Both the position numbers and the translations under genes were made by a program. A stretch of 64,000 nt of DNA from Ilyomonas sp963847085 (GTDB lineage Bacteria; Bacteroidota; Bacteroidia; Chitinophagales; Chitinophagaceae). The DNA lies in contig CAWJYO010000006.1 of assembly GCA_963847085.1 (NCBI GenBank), positions 124,001 through 188,000 on the forward strand, written 5' to 3'. The notes beneath the pieces are model-generated. The model ran no database searches, was not told the DNA's origin, and worked only from the letters and a program-made list of their open reading frames with translations. Below are positions 10,522 to 19,964 of the stretch, in pieces (the first letter of the stretch is position 1; each line of letters begins with the position of its first letter).

Positions 10522-10968
10522 ATGAAGTATATAATTATGCTCGGCAGTTTGCTGATGGTGTTGGCAACAAGCAAAGCGCAGGATAAACAGGACGCAATTA
10601 TTGGCAAATGGCTAAATGAAGACAAAGACCTTGTGGTGGATGTGTACAAAGAGGCTAATAATTTTAAAGCTAAGATAACCTGGTTCTATGATGCAGCAGA
10701 TACGTTAACGCCTATTGACAAAAGATTAGATGTAAAAAACCCTGATAAAACCTTGCGCTGCAGAAAAATAATAGGCATGGAAGTGCTTTCCAATCTGGTG
10801 TACGACCCCGAAGAAAACAAATGGGTAAAAGGGAAAATTTATGATTCTACTTCTGGTCGCACGTGGGATGCAAGCGTATGGCTGAGCGACCCGCAAACTT
10901 TGCAAGTACGCGGTTATTGTATTTTTAAATTCATTGGCAGAACCATGAAGTTTACAAAGGTTTCATAA
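10522..10968 (+). CDS. DUF2147-family secreted protein
   Basis: With the ATG at 10522 the protein is 148 residues with a clean signal peptide (MKYIIMLGSLLMVLATSKAQ); an upstream ATG at 10495 would add MRFSFLRLN. The mature part has the DUF2147 pattern: IIGKWLNEDKD near the start, a central CRKIIGMEVL, WVKGKIYDSTSGRTWDASVW, and LQVRGYCIFKFIGRTMKFTK at the end. This is a small lipocalin-like periplasmic barrel of unknown role, common in Bacteroidota and Proteobacteria. Confidence 0.85.
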   Translation: MKYIIMLGSLLMVLATSKAQDKQDAIIGKWLNEDKDLVVDVYKEANNFKAKITWFYDAADTLTPIDKRLDVKNPDKTLRCRKIIGMEVLSNLVYDPEENKWVKGKIYDSTSGRTWDASVWLSDPQTLQVRGYCIFKFIGRTMKFTKVS

Positions 10969-10990
10969 GGTTTGGTTTTGCATGTTTTTT

Positions 10991-11093
10991 TGAACCACGA
11001 AGACGCAAAGGAAAGCAGTTACACGAAGTTGGTGTTTGAAATCCTTTGTGAATCTTTGTGTTCTTCCCTTCTTTGTGGTTCAATTTCCTCCTT
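10991..11093. repeat. Imperfect inverted repeat of the 'accacgaag' family
   Basis: Left end TGAACCACGAAGACGCAAAG and right end CTTCTTTGTGGTTCAA form the arms of a ~100-bp imperfect palindrome between convergent genes, running into the last codons of the minus-strand gene. A close relative lies at 36625-36718, and single halves at about 19922-19946 and 21017-21044. Confidence 0.7.
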
Positions 11094-11863
11094 TCAGTTC
11101 CGGTTGTTTTTCGGGTAAATGTTTCCAGTATCGTTTGGGCATGTGCTGAATATGCAGTTTTGTATTTTTTCTTGCCTTGATATTAACGCTTCCAAAATAA
11201 GTTTTCCATAACGATTGATACAAGGTTTCCTCTTCATCAAAAGTTGTGCGCGAACCATTTTGTTTTACTTCATCGCTAAACACGATTTCAACCATTTCAA
11301 CCTCATGTAAATCGTAATAAATGCCGCATTTTCTTTTGCTATCATAGATAAGCCAGCGTTGGTCGGCATAACGGTTTTTAAAATGATTGATGAGTAAAGG
11401 CAATACGTTATAATCAGGTTCGACAAGGGCATAATATAATCCATCTTTCGTTAGCTGAAAGCGAACAAATGCTTCCATACGATGGCGTTCGCGGTGAACT
11501 TTTTTAGAGACTTGTGCAATTTTTAAAACGGCTGAATTGCTAAAATCCGCATCAACTGATTCTCTGGTTTTGAACAAATATTGAATGTATTGCAACAGGT
11601 ATTTTTCAATGTTCGGCAACTCACTTAACCACGTATGATAAAGTTGTTCAGCCGTTTGTTTTTGTGCATATTTTACAATGCCTTTCCACACGCGCAAAGC
11701 CTTATCATGATTGGTTTCTACAATGTGGTCGTTTCCAAATATTGCAAGTATGATAAACGCTTTCTTTTACAATTTTTGCATCGCAGTATTTGTATTCATA
11801 CACTTCAAATATTGCCGTCAAAAAACCGTCAAATGTTCCATTATACACCATTGTTTTCATCAT
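11080..11863 (-). CDS. DNA-metabolism protein linked to the radical SAM protein (TIGR03915-like), frameshifted
   Basis: The downstream 205 residues (RVWKGIVKYAQKQTAEQLYH onward, through RHRMEAFVRFQLTKDGLYYA and LPEKQPELKGGN) match the family of ~250-residue proteins always found beside the DNA-repair-type radical SAM protein. The true start is an ATG at 11863 or 11860 (MKTMVYNGTFDGFLTAIFEV), which opens in another frame; the frames join near 11745-11752, where one extra base separates VYHT from IFGNDHIVETNHDKA. Conserved residues continue on both sides, so a sequencing error or very recent mutation is likely. It directly abuts the radical SAM gene (stop at 11864) and must share its operon. 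The biochemical role is unknown. Confidence 0.8.
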
Positions 11864-13117
11864 CTAAAACATCTTTATCTGCGGTGAAAAATTGGCTTTG
11901 TATTTACTGTTTTGTAACGAAATAATTTGCTGTTTAATTTGCCCTGCCGAATAATCGCGCAAAACAAAATCAGCGCTTTTAGTAGTGATAAAATACTTCG
12001 CGCGGTTGAAGGCGATACCAATCTTTTTCAAATGTTCCCAATCCAGTTTGCGAAATTTTCTGGCGCTTATAATTCTTTGTGCGGATGCAATGCCGATGCC
12101 AGGCACACGTTTGATTAAAGCTTCATCGGCTTTGTTTATATCGAGCGGAAACAAGTGCAGATTGCGTAAAGCCCAGCTCAATTTTGGGTCAATATCCAAA
12201 TCCAAATGCTGATTGCCTGCATCTACAATTTCACGTACATCAAACCCATAAAACCGAAGCAACCAATCGGCCTGGTACAACCTGTTTTCGCGTATCATAG
12301 GTACAGGTGTTCCAATGGCGGGCAAACGGTTATCATTGCTAATGGGCACATAACCTGAATAGTAAACGCGCTTTAAATTCATGTGTTTGTAAAAGCCATT
12401 CGCAAGATGCAAAACCTGGAAGTCAGTTTCAGGCGTCGCGCCAATTACCATTTGCGTACTTTGACCGGCAGGCGCAAAATGAGGCGTATGTTTAAATATC
12501 TGTTTGTCTTCCTTGTATTGGATGATTTCATTTTTCAGAAACTTCATTGGGTTAATTACATCTTCCTGTTTCTTATCAGGCGCAAGCAATTTCAGACCTT
12601 CTTTTGTAGGCATTTCGATATTTACACTTAAACGGTCGGCATACAAACCAGCCTGTTTCAGCAACTCGTCGCTTGCACCCGGAATGGCTTTTAAATGAAT
12701 GTAGCCATTGAAGTTATGCTCGGTGCGCAACTTCTTTGCAATGCGCACCAATCGTTCCATTGTATAATCGGCATTTTTAAAAATGCCTGAAGAAAGAAAC
12801 AAACCTTCGATATAATTTCTTCTGTAAAAATTGATGGTCAAATCCACAACTTCCTGCACCGTAAATGCAGCGCGTTTAACATCGTTGCTTTTGCGGCTTA
12901 CACAATACGCACAATCGAAAATGCAATGGTTGGTAAGCAATATTTTAAGAAGCGAAACGCAACGTCCATCTTCTGTGTAAGCATGGCAAATTCCGGTGCC
13001 GGTATTACCCAAACCTTTGTTTTCGTTTTTACGGTCGCTACCGCTTGAAGCGCAGCTTACATCATATTTGGCCGCGTCTGCCAGTATCTCCAATTTTTCT
13101 GTAATCCGGTCGCTCAC
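11864..13117 (-). CDS. Putative DNA modification/repair radical SAM protein (TIGR03916-like)
   Basis: A 417-residue protein. The radical SAM motif CxxxCxxC is C65-C69-C72 (NHCIFDCAYC), preceded by an N-terminal SCASSGSDRKNENKGLGNTG segment typical of this family. The C-terminus carries helix-hairpin-helix sequence (VPGIGIASAQRIISARKFRK), suited to DNA binding. In many genomes it pairs with the TIGR03915 protein, and often with a uracil-DNA-glycosylase-like domain, which is why a repair role is assumed; no reaction has been proven to my knowledge. Here the partner follows immediately on the same strand. Confidence 0.9.
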   Translation of the reverse strand: MSDRITEKLEILADAAKYDVSCASSGSDRKNENKGLGNTGTGICHAYTEDGRCVSLLKILLTNHCIFDCAYCVSRKSNDVKRAAFTVQEVVDLTINFYRRNYIEGLFLSSGIFKNADYTMERLVRIAKKLRTEHNFNGYIHLKAIPGASDELLKQAGLYADRLSVNIEMPTKEGLKLLAPDKKQEDVINPMKFLKNEIIQYKEDKQIFKHTPHFAPAGQSTQMVIGATPETDFQVLHLANGFYKHMNLKRVYYSGYVPISNDNRLPAIGTPVPMIRENRLYQADWLLRFYGFDVREIVDAGNQHLDLDIDPKLSWALRNLHLFPLDINKADEALIKRVPGIGIASAQRIISARKFRKLDWEHLKKIGIAFNRAKYFITTKSADFVLRDYSAGQIKQQIISLQNSKYKANFSPQIKMF

Positions 13118-13421
13118 ATCTCATTTTTATAAAGCAAAATTATCTTATTTACTAAATAAATTAGCAGCGACTTATTCACAAATTGTGAGAAGAGTAATCC
13201 ATTTTTATTGTTGTTAGGCTGTATTTGTAAAAAAATTTGGGCAAAAACAAAGGGTGTTAATTAAGGCTTAAGGTTGAAGAAAGAAAGTTTATGAAGAATA
13301 CACGCATGAGATGCGTTCTATAATGTAAAAAAGCAGTGTCTGTTTGTGATGATAAAAATAGAGAAGCAAAATATACTGCCCAATACTCATATTGAGTAGA
13401 GAAAACAAGAAAGCTGCTTTT
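13118..13421. other. Intergenic region upstream of the radical SAM operon
   Basis: About 300 bp between two minus-strand genes. It contains one copy of GCAAAAACAAA (around 13241) and a short palindrome TACTCATATTGAGTA at 13384-13398, 25 bp past the stop of the LuxR-type gene. No gene seen. Confidence 0.5.
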
Positions 13422-14231
13422 TTACAAAATTCCTACCATTTTGCAATACGCAATTAAAGCAGTTGTGTCTAAGCAGGAAGTTTTGGCTAATAAGTTTCGG
13501 CGGTGAGTATCAATGGTATGAGGGCTAACATCCATTTGCTCGGCAATTTCTTTGGTTTGTTTTCCTTTGCTCAACCATTGCAAAACATGTTGTTCGGTTT
13601 CTGTAAAAGGAGTTACTTTTTCTAACTTTTTTTCGGCAAAACTATACTTCCATAAATAAACTTTCTCGGGTGTTGTAAATATCAATGAAGAACAGTGGGG
13701 CTTTTTTAAATGTGTAATGTTGTGAACATAGCTTAAAAACAAAAAAGGCTGACCGCTGCTATCGGTTTCAACTGGCACGATTTGTTGCAAAATGTGTATG
13801 TAGCTGCCGTTTTTAATGCGATACAACGCGTCTAAATTGCACACCATTTTATCGGACGAAATATGGCTGTTTTCAATGTACATAGTGTACATGCAGCGGT
13901 TCATGTGCTGAACCGCCTGTATATGGTCGGGATGAAAGTTGGAAAGCGAAAAATCAGGTCCGTTTTCTGATAGGTATAAAGCGGCATCATAACCCGTCAT
14001 GCTTCTTTCATCGAAAAAAAGAATAAACCGGTTAATGGTAACATCCCACAAACAAATACCAATCGAGTTGTGATAGGAAATTTGTTGAAATGTGTGCGCC
14101 TGGCTTAACCATTTTTGATGAAACAAGGCAGATGATTCAGGAAGATGAATATGATCTTTCATCTCATTCCACTGCTGCTTTACTTTATAAATGGTTTGTT
14201 GTATGGGTGTGTTGTAAGGATTACCCGACAT
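13422..14231 (-). CDS. LuxR-type transcriptional regulator with a PAS-like N-terminus
   Basis: A 269-residue protein. The last ~65 residues are a GerE/LuxR helix-turn-helix (TPFTETEQHVLQWLSKGKQT, then KEIAEQMDVSPHTIDTHRRN). The first ~190 residues look like a degenerate PAS-type sensor (ISYHNSIGICLWDVTINRFI ... YRIKNGSYIHILQQIVPVET). There is no receiver domain, so it is not a two-component regulator. It is transcribed divergently from ispG with 200 bp between the starts; the target is unknown. Confidence 0.85.
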   Translation of the reverse strand: MSGNPYNTPIQQTIYKVKQQWNEMKDHIHLPESSALFHQKWLSQAHTFQQISYHNSIGICLWDVTINRFILFFDERSMTGYDAALYLSENGPDFSLSNFHPDHIQAVQHMNRCMYTMYIENSHISSDKMVCNLDALYRIKNGSYIHILQQIVPVETDSSGQPFLFLSYVHNITHLKKPHCSSLIFTTPEKVYLWKYSFAEKKLEKVTPFTETEQHVLQWLSKGKQTKEIAEQMDVSPHTIDTHRRNLLAKTSCLDTTALIAYCKMVGIL

Positions 14232-14432
14232 AAGCGTTCTGTTTTGCAGAAGAGAATTGCGTAAAACTAAACATTTCCTTTGTTCCGCCTGAAAACAATA
14301 ATATATACATAACAGGCTTTGTTTTTACAGTAAAATAAGCAATCACTTTCTTCTCTTTAACATCACATCGCCATTTATTTTTGCACCTTTGTTTTTATTA
14401 TAAAAACTTCAACGGCACTTATATTTCAACTT

Positions 14433-16580
14433 ATGCAATTGTATTGTAATTCTTTAACCGAATACAGCCGCTTACCAACGCGCGAAGTGAAAATCGGCGA
14501 TTTGCTTTTGGGCAATTTTCATCCGATTCGTGTGCAAACAATGACCACTACCGATACGATGGACACGAAAGCTACCGTTGAGCAAAGCATTCGTTGTATA
14601 GAAGCTGGTGCCGAGCTTGTGCGCATTACAGCACCATCAAAAAAAGAAGCTGAAAATTTAGGCAATATTAAAAATGAATTGCGCAGTAGAGGTTATACAA
14701 CACCATTGGTTGCTGATATTCATTTTACACCCAATGCCGCTGAAATCGCGGCTCGTATTGTTGAAAAAGTGCGTATCAATCCGGGCAATTATATTGACAA
14801 AAAAAAGTTTGAACTGATTGAATATTCCGATGCTGAATACAGGGAAGAAATCGAGCGCATTCAGCAGCGGTTTACGCCGCTGATCAACATTTGCAAAGAG
14901 TATGGAACGGCCATGCGCATTGGCACCAATCATGGCAGCTTAAGCGATAGAATTATGAGCCGCTATGGCGATACGCCAATGGGCATGGTGGAAAGTGCAA
15001 TGGAATTTTTACGCATTGCCCGCTACGAAAGCTACCACAATATTATGTTGAGCATGAAGGCAAGCAACCCGCAGGTAATGGTGCAGGCGTATCGTTTGTT
15101 GATACAGAAAATGTGGGAAGAATTTGGCGAATGTTATCCTTTGCATTTAGGCGTAACCGAAGCCGGCGACGGCGAAGATGGTCGCGTGAAAAGTGCGGTG
15201 GGCATTGGTACTTTGCTGGAAGATGGCATTGGCGATACCATTCGTGTAAGCTTAACAGAAGATCCTGAACTTGAAATTCCGGTTTGTAAAGATTTGGTGA
15301 AGAGATACGAAGAGAAGGCTACAAGCGTCAAGCTACAAGCTGCAAGCTATGAGCTATTAGCTATGAGCTATGAGCAAAATACAAGTAAGAAGTTTCAAAC
15401 TGCTGGTGGGGATGACGAATCAAAACTTTTCGCCACCCACAACTCACCTCTCACCACTCACCACTCACTTGCTTATTCTCCTTTCACTTATCGCCGCCGC
15501 GAAACCTTTGCCGTTGATAATATTGGCGGGCATCATGTGCCGGTCGTGATTGCAGATTTAAGTAAGATAGAAAACATTACGCCGCAGCATTTGCAAAGTG
15601 TAGGTTATACGTATGATGAAGGGCGCGATAAATGGAACATCAGCGATGCTGCAGCCGATTATATTTTTACAGGACATCAACTATTAAATTTCTCTTTGCC
15701 CGGCACATTGAAGGTAATCGTCTACCCTGCTGCGTGGCAACTGGCGGAAGACAAAACCAAATACTTTCCTATTTATGAAAGGAGTGGTTTTGCAGGAGCT
15801 AATGTTGTGAGTGATGTACTCAATTTTGTAATGATAGATTGCTTTAGCGATGAAACGCCCATCAACGATTTTACCCACTTAGATGCCGTTGCCAACAACC
15901 CCGCTGTGGTGCTGTGTTTAAGCAGCAAAACCAAACATGCGATGCTAAATGTGAGGCGCATGTTTATTGAACTGATGAATCGCAACATTAACAATCCGGT
16001 TGTGTTGCTATGCGATAGCTACTGGCAAACGGCAGACGAACATCTTATTCATTATGCTACGGAATGTGGAGCGTTGTTACTCGATGGTTTTGGCGATGGT
16101 TTGTGTTTGGGAATGAAGAAAGAAAGCTACGAGCTATCAGCTATGAGCTATGAGCAAAACACAAGCGGAAGAAATTATTTAAGCAATGCGACCGTTGAAC
16201 AGTTCATCAACAACACGGCGTTTACCATTTTGCAAGCCACCAGAACACGCATTTCCAAAACAGAATACATCTCCTGCCCTTCCTGTGGCAGAACCTTATT
16301 TGACTTGCAGGAAACGACTGCAAAAATCCGTGCTGTTACTAATCATTTGAAAGGCGTAAAAATTGCCATCATGGGCTGTATTGTAAATGGCCCCGGCGAG
16401 ATGGCAGATGCTGACTTTGGCTATGTAGGAAGCGGCGTTGGAAAGATTACTTTGTATCGTGGTAAAGAAGTTGTAAAGCGCAATGTTGATAGTGCCATTG
16501 CTGTGCAGGAACTTGTCAATTTGTTAAAAGAAAGCGATGCCTGGGTTGAGCCTGTGGCGTTTGAACAATTGGTTGGGTAA
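14433..16580 (+). CDS. ispG: (E)-4-hydroxy-3-methylbut-2-enyl-diphosphate synthase, three-domain type with repeat insertions
   Basis: IspG (GcpE) catalyses the reductive ring opening of MEcPP to HMBPP in the MEP isoprenoid pathway with a [4Fe-4S] cluster. The N-terminal TIM barrel begins REVKIGDLLLGNFHPIRVQT; the C-terminal domain has the cluster ligands C615, C618 (CPSCGRTLFD) and C649 plus E656 (MGCIVNGPGEMADADFGYVG). A middle domain of ~220 residues marks the long form found in Bacteroidota, chlamydiae and plants. At 715 residues it exceeds my expectation for the family by roughly 60-100: residues ~295-349 and ~564-577 are translated 7-nt repeats (ASYELLAMSYEQNTS and SYELSAMSYEQNTS). Both insertions lie at domain boundaries, so the enzyme is probably active. 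Dxs, the first MEP enzyme, is encoded at 31823. Confidence 0.95.
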   Translation: MQLYCNSLTEYSRLPTREVKIGDLLLGNFHPIRVQTMTTTDTMDTKATVEQSIRCIEAGAELVRITAPSKKEAENLGNIKNELRSRGYTTPLVADIHFTPNAAEIAARIVEKVRINPGNYIDKKKFELIEYSDAEYREEIERIQQRFTPLINICKEYGTAMRIGTNHGSLSDRIMSRYGDTPMGMVESAMEFLRIARYESYHNIMLSMKASNPQVMVQAYRLLIQKMWEEFGECYPLHLGVTEAGDGEDGRVKSAVGIGTLLEDGIGDTIRVSLTEDPELEIPVCKDLVKRYEEKATSVKLQAASYELLAMSYEQNTSKKFQTAGGDDESKLFATHNSPLTTHHSLAYSPFTYRRRETFAVDNIGGHHVPVVIADLSKIENITPQHLQSVGYTYDEGRDKWNISDAAADYIFTGHQLLNFSLPGTLKVIVYPAAWQLAEDKTKYFPIYERSGFAGANVVSDVLNFVMIDCFSDETPINDFTHLDAVANNPAVVLCLSSKTKHAMLNVRRMFIELMNRNINNPVVLLCDSYWQTADEHLIHYATECGALLLDGFGDGLCLGMKKESYELSAMSYEQNTSGRNYLSNATVEQFINNTAFTILQATRTRISKTEYISCPSCGRTLFDLQETTAKIRAVTNHLKGVKIAIMGCIVNGPGEMADADFGYVGSGVGKITLYRGKEVVKRNVDSAIAVQELVNLLKESDAWVEPVAFEQLVG
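15315..15398. repeat. Heptanucleotide repeat inside ispG, consensus nnAGCTA
   Basis: About twelve consecutive 7-nt units in register: AAGGCTA, CAAGCGT, CAAGCTA, CAAGCTG, CAAGCTA, TGAGCTA, TTAGCTA, TGAGCTA, TGAGCAA and three decayed units. They stay in frame and encode part of an insertion between ispG domains. The only TTAGCTA unit falls where TGAGCTA would give an in-frame TGA. Confidence 0.85.
15434..15475. repeat. Heptanucleotide repeat inside ispG, consensus CNCTCAC
   Basis: Units CACCCAC, AACTCAC, CTCTCAC, CACTCAC, CACTCAC, TTGCTTA in perfect 7-nt register, 35 bp after the nnAGCTA array, translated as part of HNSPLTTHHSLAYS. A different consensus with the same period. Confidence 0.8.
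16123..16164. repeat. Second nnAGCTA heptanucleotide repeat inside ispG
   Basis: Units AAAGCTA, CGAGCTA, TCAGCTA, TGAGCTA, TGAGCAA, AACACAA. Almost the same peptide as the first array (SYELSAMSYEQNTS). TCAGCTA sits where TGAGCTA would put a TGA stop in frame. Confidence 0.85.
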
Positions 16581-16710
16581 ATTGGTTGTTCGCTCTTTTC
16601 CTGTAAAAACAAACCTTCAGTACAGTCATCTGTTGTGTTTGGTTTGAAGAGATAATTGAAGTCTTACTCATCGTTACGTCATAGGAGCAAAACGCATGGT
16701 TCTATCAGTT

Positions 16711-16863
16711 CTATTTTGAAAACTTAGGAAGCCCTACTGTTTTAAGCACTTCATTTGCTTTGTCCACCTTGTCTTTAAACAACCCTTTGGTAAGATACTT
16801 ATCTAAGTTCTTATCAACCTTTATTACAGTGGGTTTTTTGTTTTCGTTTTTTGTTTGTTTCAT
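16711..16863 (-). CDS. Small 50-residue protein coupled to the DUF6934 gene
   Basis: An ATG at 16863 opens a 50-codon frame ending TAG at 16711. The protein is lysine-rich, beginning MKQTKNENKKPTVIKVDKNL and ending VGLPKFSK. Its start overlaps the stop of the upstream gene as ATGA (16860-16863), a strong sign of translational coupling and of a real gene. No family recognised. With its partner the arrangement resembles small two-gene modules such as toxin-antitoxin pairs, but that is inference. Confidence 0.7.
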   Translation of the reverse strand: MKQTKNENKKPTVIKVDKNLDKYLTKGLFKDKVDKANEVLKTVGLPKFSK

Positions 16864-17318
16864 ACTGTAAATTTACTCTTTTTCTTTGTCACCAAAAAAG
16901 CTCTGTATTCAGTTTGTTTTTCAAATGATTGCCAGCCATTTTGGAGTAATCCGTAAACATCAAAGTCTTTCTGTATTTCTGCAAGATTGTTCGTGATGCC
17001 AATTCTATAAAGCCTTGTCCTTGCTTTTGTACTGCCCATTGCAAATATCATAGCATCAGGATATCTTTCCATGAAAATGTAAAGTGTTGAAGCAACCGTC
17101 GCTAATACTTTTTCACTGTCGCGGTTGTTCGTAATTACTTCATCATCTATTTGCCCGGTTACTTCGTCTCTATCACCAAAGCCCAAATTATAAAAGTTAT
17201 GTAGGTGAGTTTCGCTGTAAATAACAAGTTTTGGAATACTGCCACGAACGCCTTCACTTACGAATTCAAAGACCATGGAAGTTTCGCCAATTATAACCGG
17301 ATATTTGTCAATATTCAT
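16860..17318 (-). CDS. DUF6934-family protein
   Basis: A 152-residue protein of a family I know mainly from Bacteroidota: VFEFVSEGVRGSIPKLVIYS, HNFYNLGFGDRD, DDEVITNNRDSEKVLATVAS and MIFAMGSTKARTRLYRIGIT are its hallmark segments. Function is unknown; paralogs often sit in accessory regions beside very small genes. Here it overlaps a 50-residue gene by four bases and is divergent from the GH3 gene. Confidence 0.75.
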   Translation of the reverse strand: MNIDKYPVIIGETSMVFEFVSEGVRGSIPKLVIYSETHLHNFYNLGFGDRDEVTGQIDDEVITNNRDSEKVLATVASTLYIFMERYPDAMIFAMGSTKARTRLYRIGITNNLAEIQKDFDVYGLLQNGWQSFEKQTEYRAFLVTKKKSKFTV

Positions 17319-17620
17319 GTCGCCGAAGATAGCATTTCGAAGGTCGCTCTTGCACTTTATGCTGTCAAATTACCCTACAATATTGCAGGAGTCATCAACA
17401 GGCAGCTTTGTGTAGATCTGCTCTTTTAAGTTTCAATCTGATAAAATGTGGCAAGCTTACTTTTTCTATTTGAACTTTATGGTTGTTCAATGATCAGATT
17501 TTGCACAAAGCCTTTGTAAGTTTGATTGTAACTTCAATCATCGCCTGTAAGCAATTATCTATAACTCACTGCCGCTTTTTATTTCCCACTCATTACATTT
17601 GTCATCTCAATTGTTTGCTT
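17319..17620. other. Divergent intergenic region between DUF6934 and GH3 genes
   Basis: About 300 bp that must carry promoters for both directions. No gene, hairpin or clear consensus was recognised. Confidence 0.45.
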
Positions 17621-19913
17621 ATGAAACTGAAATACACACTTTTGTTTTTGTCCCTTTTTCTTCTTACCCAAACATTCTCACAAACCAAAACATCAACATC
17701 CGATGCAAAGATGAATGCCTTCATCAATAAGCTCATGAGCCAAATGACAATTGATGAAAAGATTGGTCAGCTAAACCTTGTAACACCCGGTGGCGCCGTT
17801 ACAGGTTCGGTGGTGAGCAGCGATGTGGATAGCAAAATCCGGGCAGGCAAAGTAGGTGGTTTGTTTGGCATTACCGGCGCAGCCACCGTTCGCAAAGCGC
17901 AGGGGATTGCAATGAACAATTCGCGTTTGCACATTCCTCTTTTCTTTGGATTGGATATTATACATGGTCATCGTACCATCTTTCCCATACCACTTGGCAT
18001 GGCAGCTTCTTGGGACACCGCATTGATAGAACAAAGCGCTGCCATTGCTGCCAAAGAAGGTACCGCAGATGGTTTAAACTGGGCGTATTCGCCGATGGTT
18101 GACATTGCCCGTGATCCACGCTGGGGAAGGGTTGCAGAAGGTAACGGAGAAGACCCTTATCTCGGAAGCAAGATAGCGGCGGCTATGGTACGCGGCTACC
18201 AGGGGAAAAACCTACGACAGCGTAACCAAACTGATGGCTTGTGTAAAGCATTTTGCTTTGTATGGCGCTGCTGAAGCGGGACGTGATTATAACACGGTTG
18301 ACATGAGCCGCATTAAAATGTATGAATATTATTTACCACCTTACAAAGCTGCTGTTGATGCAGGCGTTGGCAGCGTAATGACTTCGTTTAATGAAATTGA
18401 TGGAATTCCGGCAACGGCTAACAAATGGCTGCTTACCGATTTGCTGCGCAAACAATGGGGATTCAAAGGTTTTGTAGTATCCGATTATACTGCCGTAAGT
18501 GAGATGATGGCTCATGGGTTGGGCGACCTGCAAACCGTATCTGCCCTGGCTTTGAACGCAGGGCTTGATATGGATATGGTGAGCGAAGGTTTTCTTTCTA
18601 CACTAAAAAAATCGTTAGCAGAAGGCAAAACCACACAAACTCAAATTGATGCTGCCTGCCGCCGCATCCTGGAAGCAAAATATAAAATGGGGCTGTTTGA
18701 CAACCCTTACAAATACATGGATTCAAGCCGCGCGTCGAAAGACATTTTGACGCCTGAAAACCGTGCCTTTGCAAGAACACTTGCTGCACACAGTTGTGTG
18801 TTGTTGAAGAACGCGAACAATGTGCTGCCCTTAAAGAAAAGCGGTACCATTGCTTTAATAGGACCTTTGGCTGAAAGCCAGCGCAACATGCTGGGCACAT
18901 GGTCAGTGTCGGGCGATTTTAGTCAGTCGGTAAGTATTGCCACCGGCATGAAAAACGTGGGTGGAAATGGCGTAAACATTCTATATGCAAAAGGCTGCAA
19001 TCTCTCTGATGACAGCGTTTTTGCCAAACGGGTGAATGCCTTTGGAACGGAGATAGACATTGACAAACGCAGTTCGCAGGAAATGCTTGATGAAGCAGTA
19101 AACCTTGCAAAGAACGCCGATGTAACCGTTGCTGTATTGGGCGAAGCGGCAGACATGACTGGCGAATCGAGCAGTATGACTGATATAGCTCTGCAGCCCA
19201 GTCAACATAAATTGTTGGAAACCTTGATTGCAACAGGCAAACCCGTTGTAGTTGTATTAATGAGCGGACGACCGATGGTGTTAAACTATGAAGATAAAAA
19301 TGCAGCTGCCATTTTAGAAGCCTGGTTTCCCGGAACGGAAGCTGGCAATGCAATAGCCGATGTGTTGTTTGGCAACTATAATCCTTCCGGGAAATTGACG
19401 ATGAGCTTTCCAAGAAATGTGGGACAAATACCCATTTATTACAATCATAAAAATACCGGCAGACCTTTTCATGAAGGCGATTCTCCCAAGTTTAAATCTG
19501 ATTATTTAGATGCCCCGAATGATCCATTGTATCCATTTGGTTATGGTTTGAGTTACAGCAACTTTTCTTACAGCGATGTTACTTTAGATAAAGCGAATGT
19601 AAGTGGCAAGGGCACTTTAAAAGCCACTGTAACCGTAACGAACAACAGCAATGTAGCCGGTGAAGAAACGGTGCAGTTGTACATCAGCGATCCGGTGGCA
19701 TCTGTTACACGCGCTGTTGAGGATTTAAAAGGATTTCAGAAGATAATGTTGAATGGTGGCGAAAGCAAACAGGTAACATTTACTATCACTACAAAAGAAT
19801 TGAGCTTTTACAACAGCGATTTGAAATATGTGTGGGAACCGGGCGAATTTTTCATCCGCATTGGTGGCAATTCACGAGATGTGAAGAGTGCAAAAGTGAA
19901 TTGGAGTAAATGA
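17621..19913 (+). CDS. bglX: GH3 beta-glucosidase (BglX-like), secreted, one frameshift
   Basis: The ATG at 17621 gives a signal peptide (MKLKYTLLFLSLFLLTQTFS, then Q) and the GH3 N-terminal barrel (MTIDEKIGQLNLVTPGGAVT ... NGEDPYLGSKIAAAMVRGYQ). One extra base in the run GGGGAAAAA (18202-18210) breaks the frame; removing it restores GKTYDSVTKLMACVKHFALY and the rest. The nucleophile is an aspartate near residue 288 in FVVSDYTAV, then the alpha/beta sandwich (VTVAVLGEAADMTGESSS) and the fibronectin-III-like C-terminus (YPFGYGLSYSNFSYSDVTL). It hydrolyses beta-linked glucosides in the periplasm or outside. The lesion sits in a homopolymer and all else is conserved, so a sequencing error is likely. 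Confidence 0.88.
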
Positions 19914-19964
19914 TTTTATTTTAACCACACAGATAGAAAGCACAAATACAAGATGAGCTTGGGT

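Noticed and set aside
15315..15475. Repeat arrays in ispG as a small CRISPR
   Set aside because: The units are 7 nt without spacers and remain in the ispG reading frame; no cas genes in the window.
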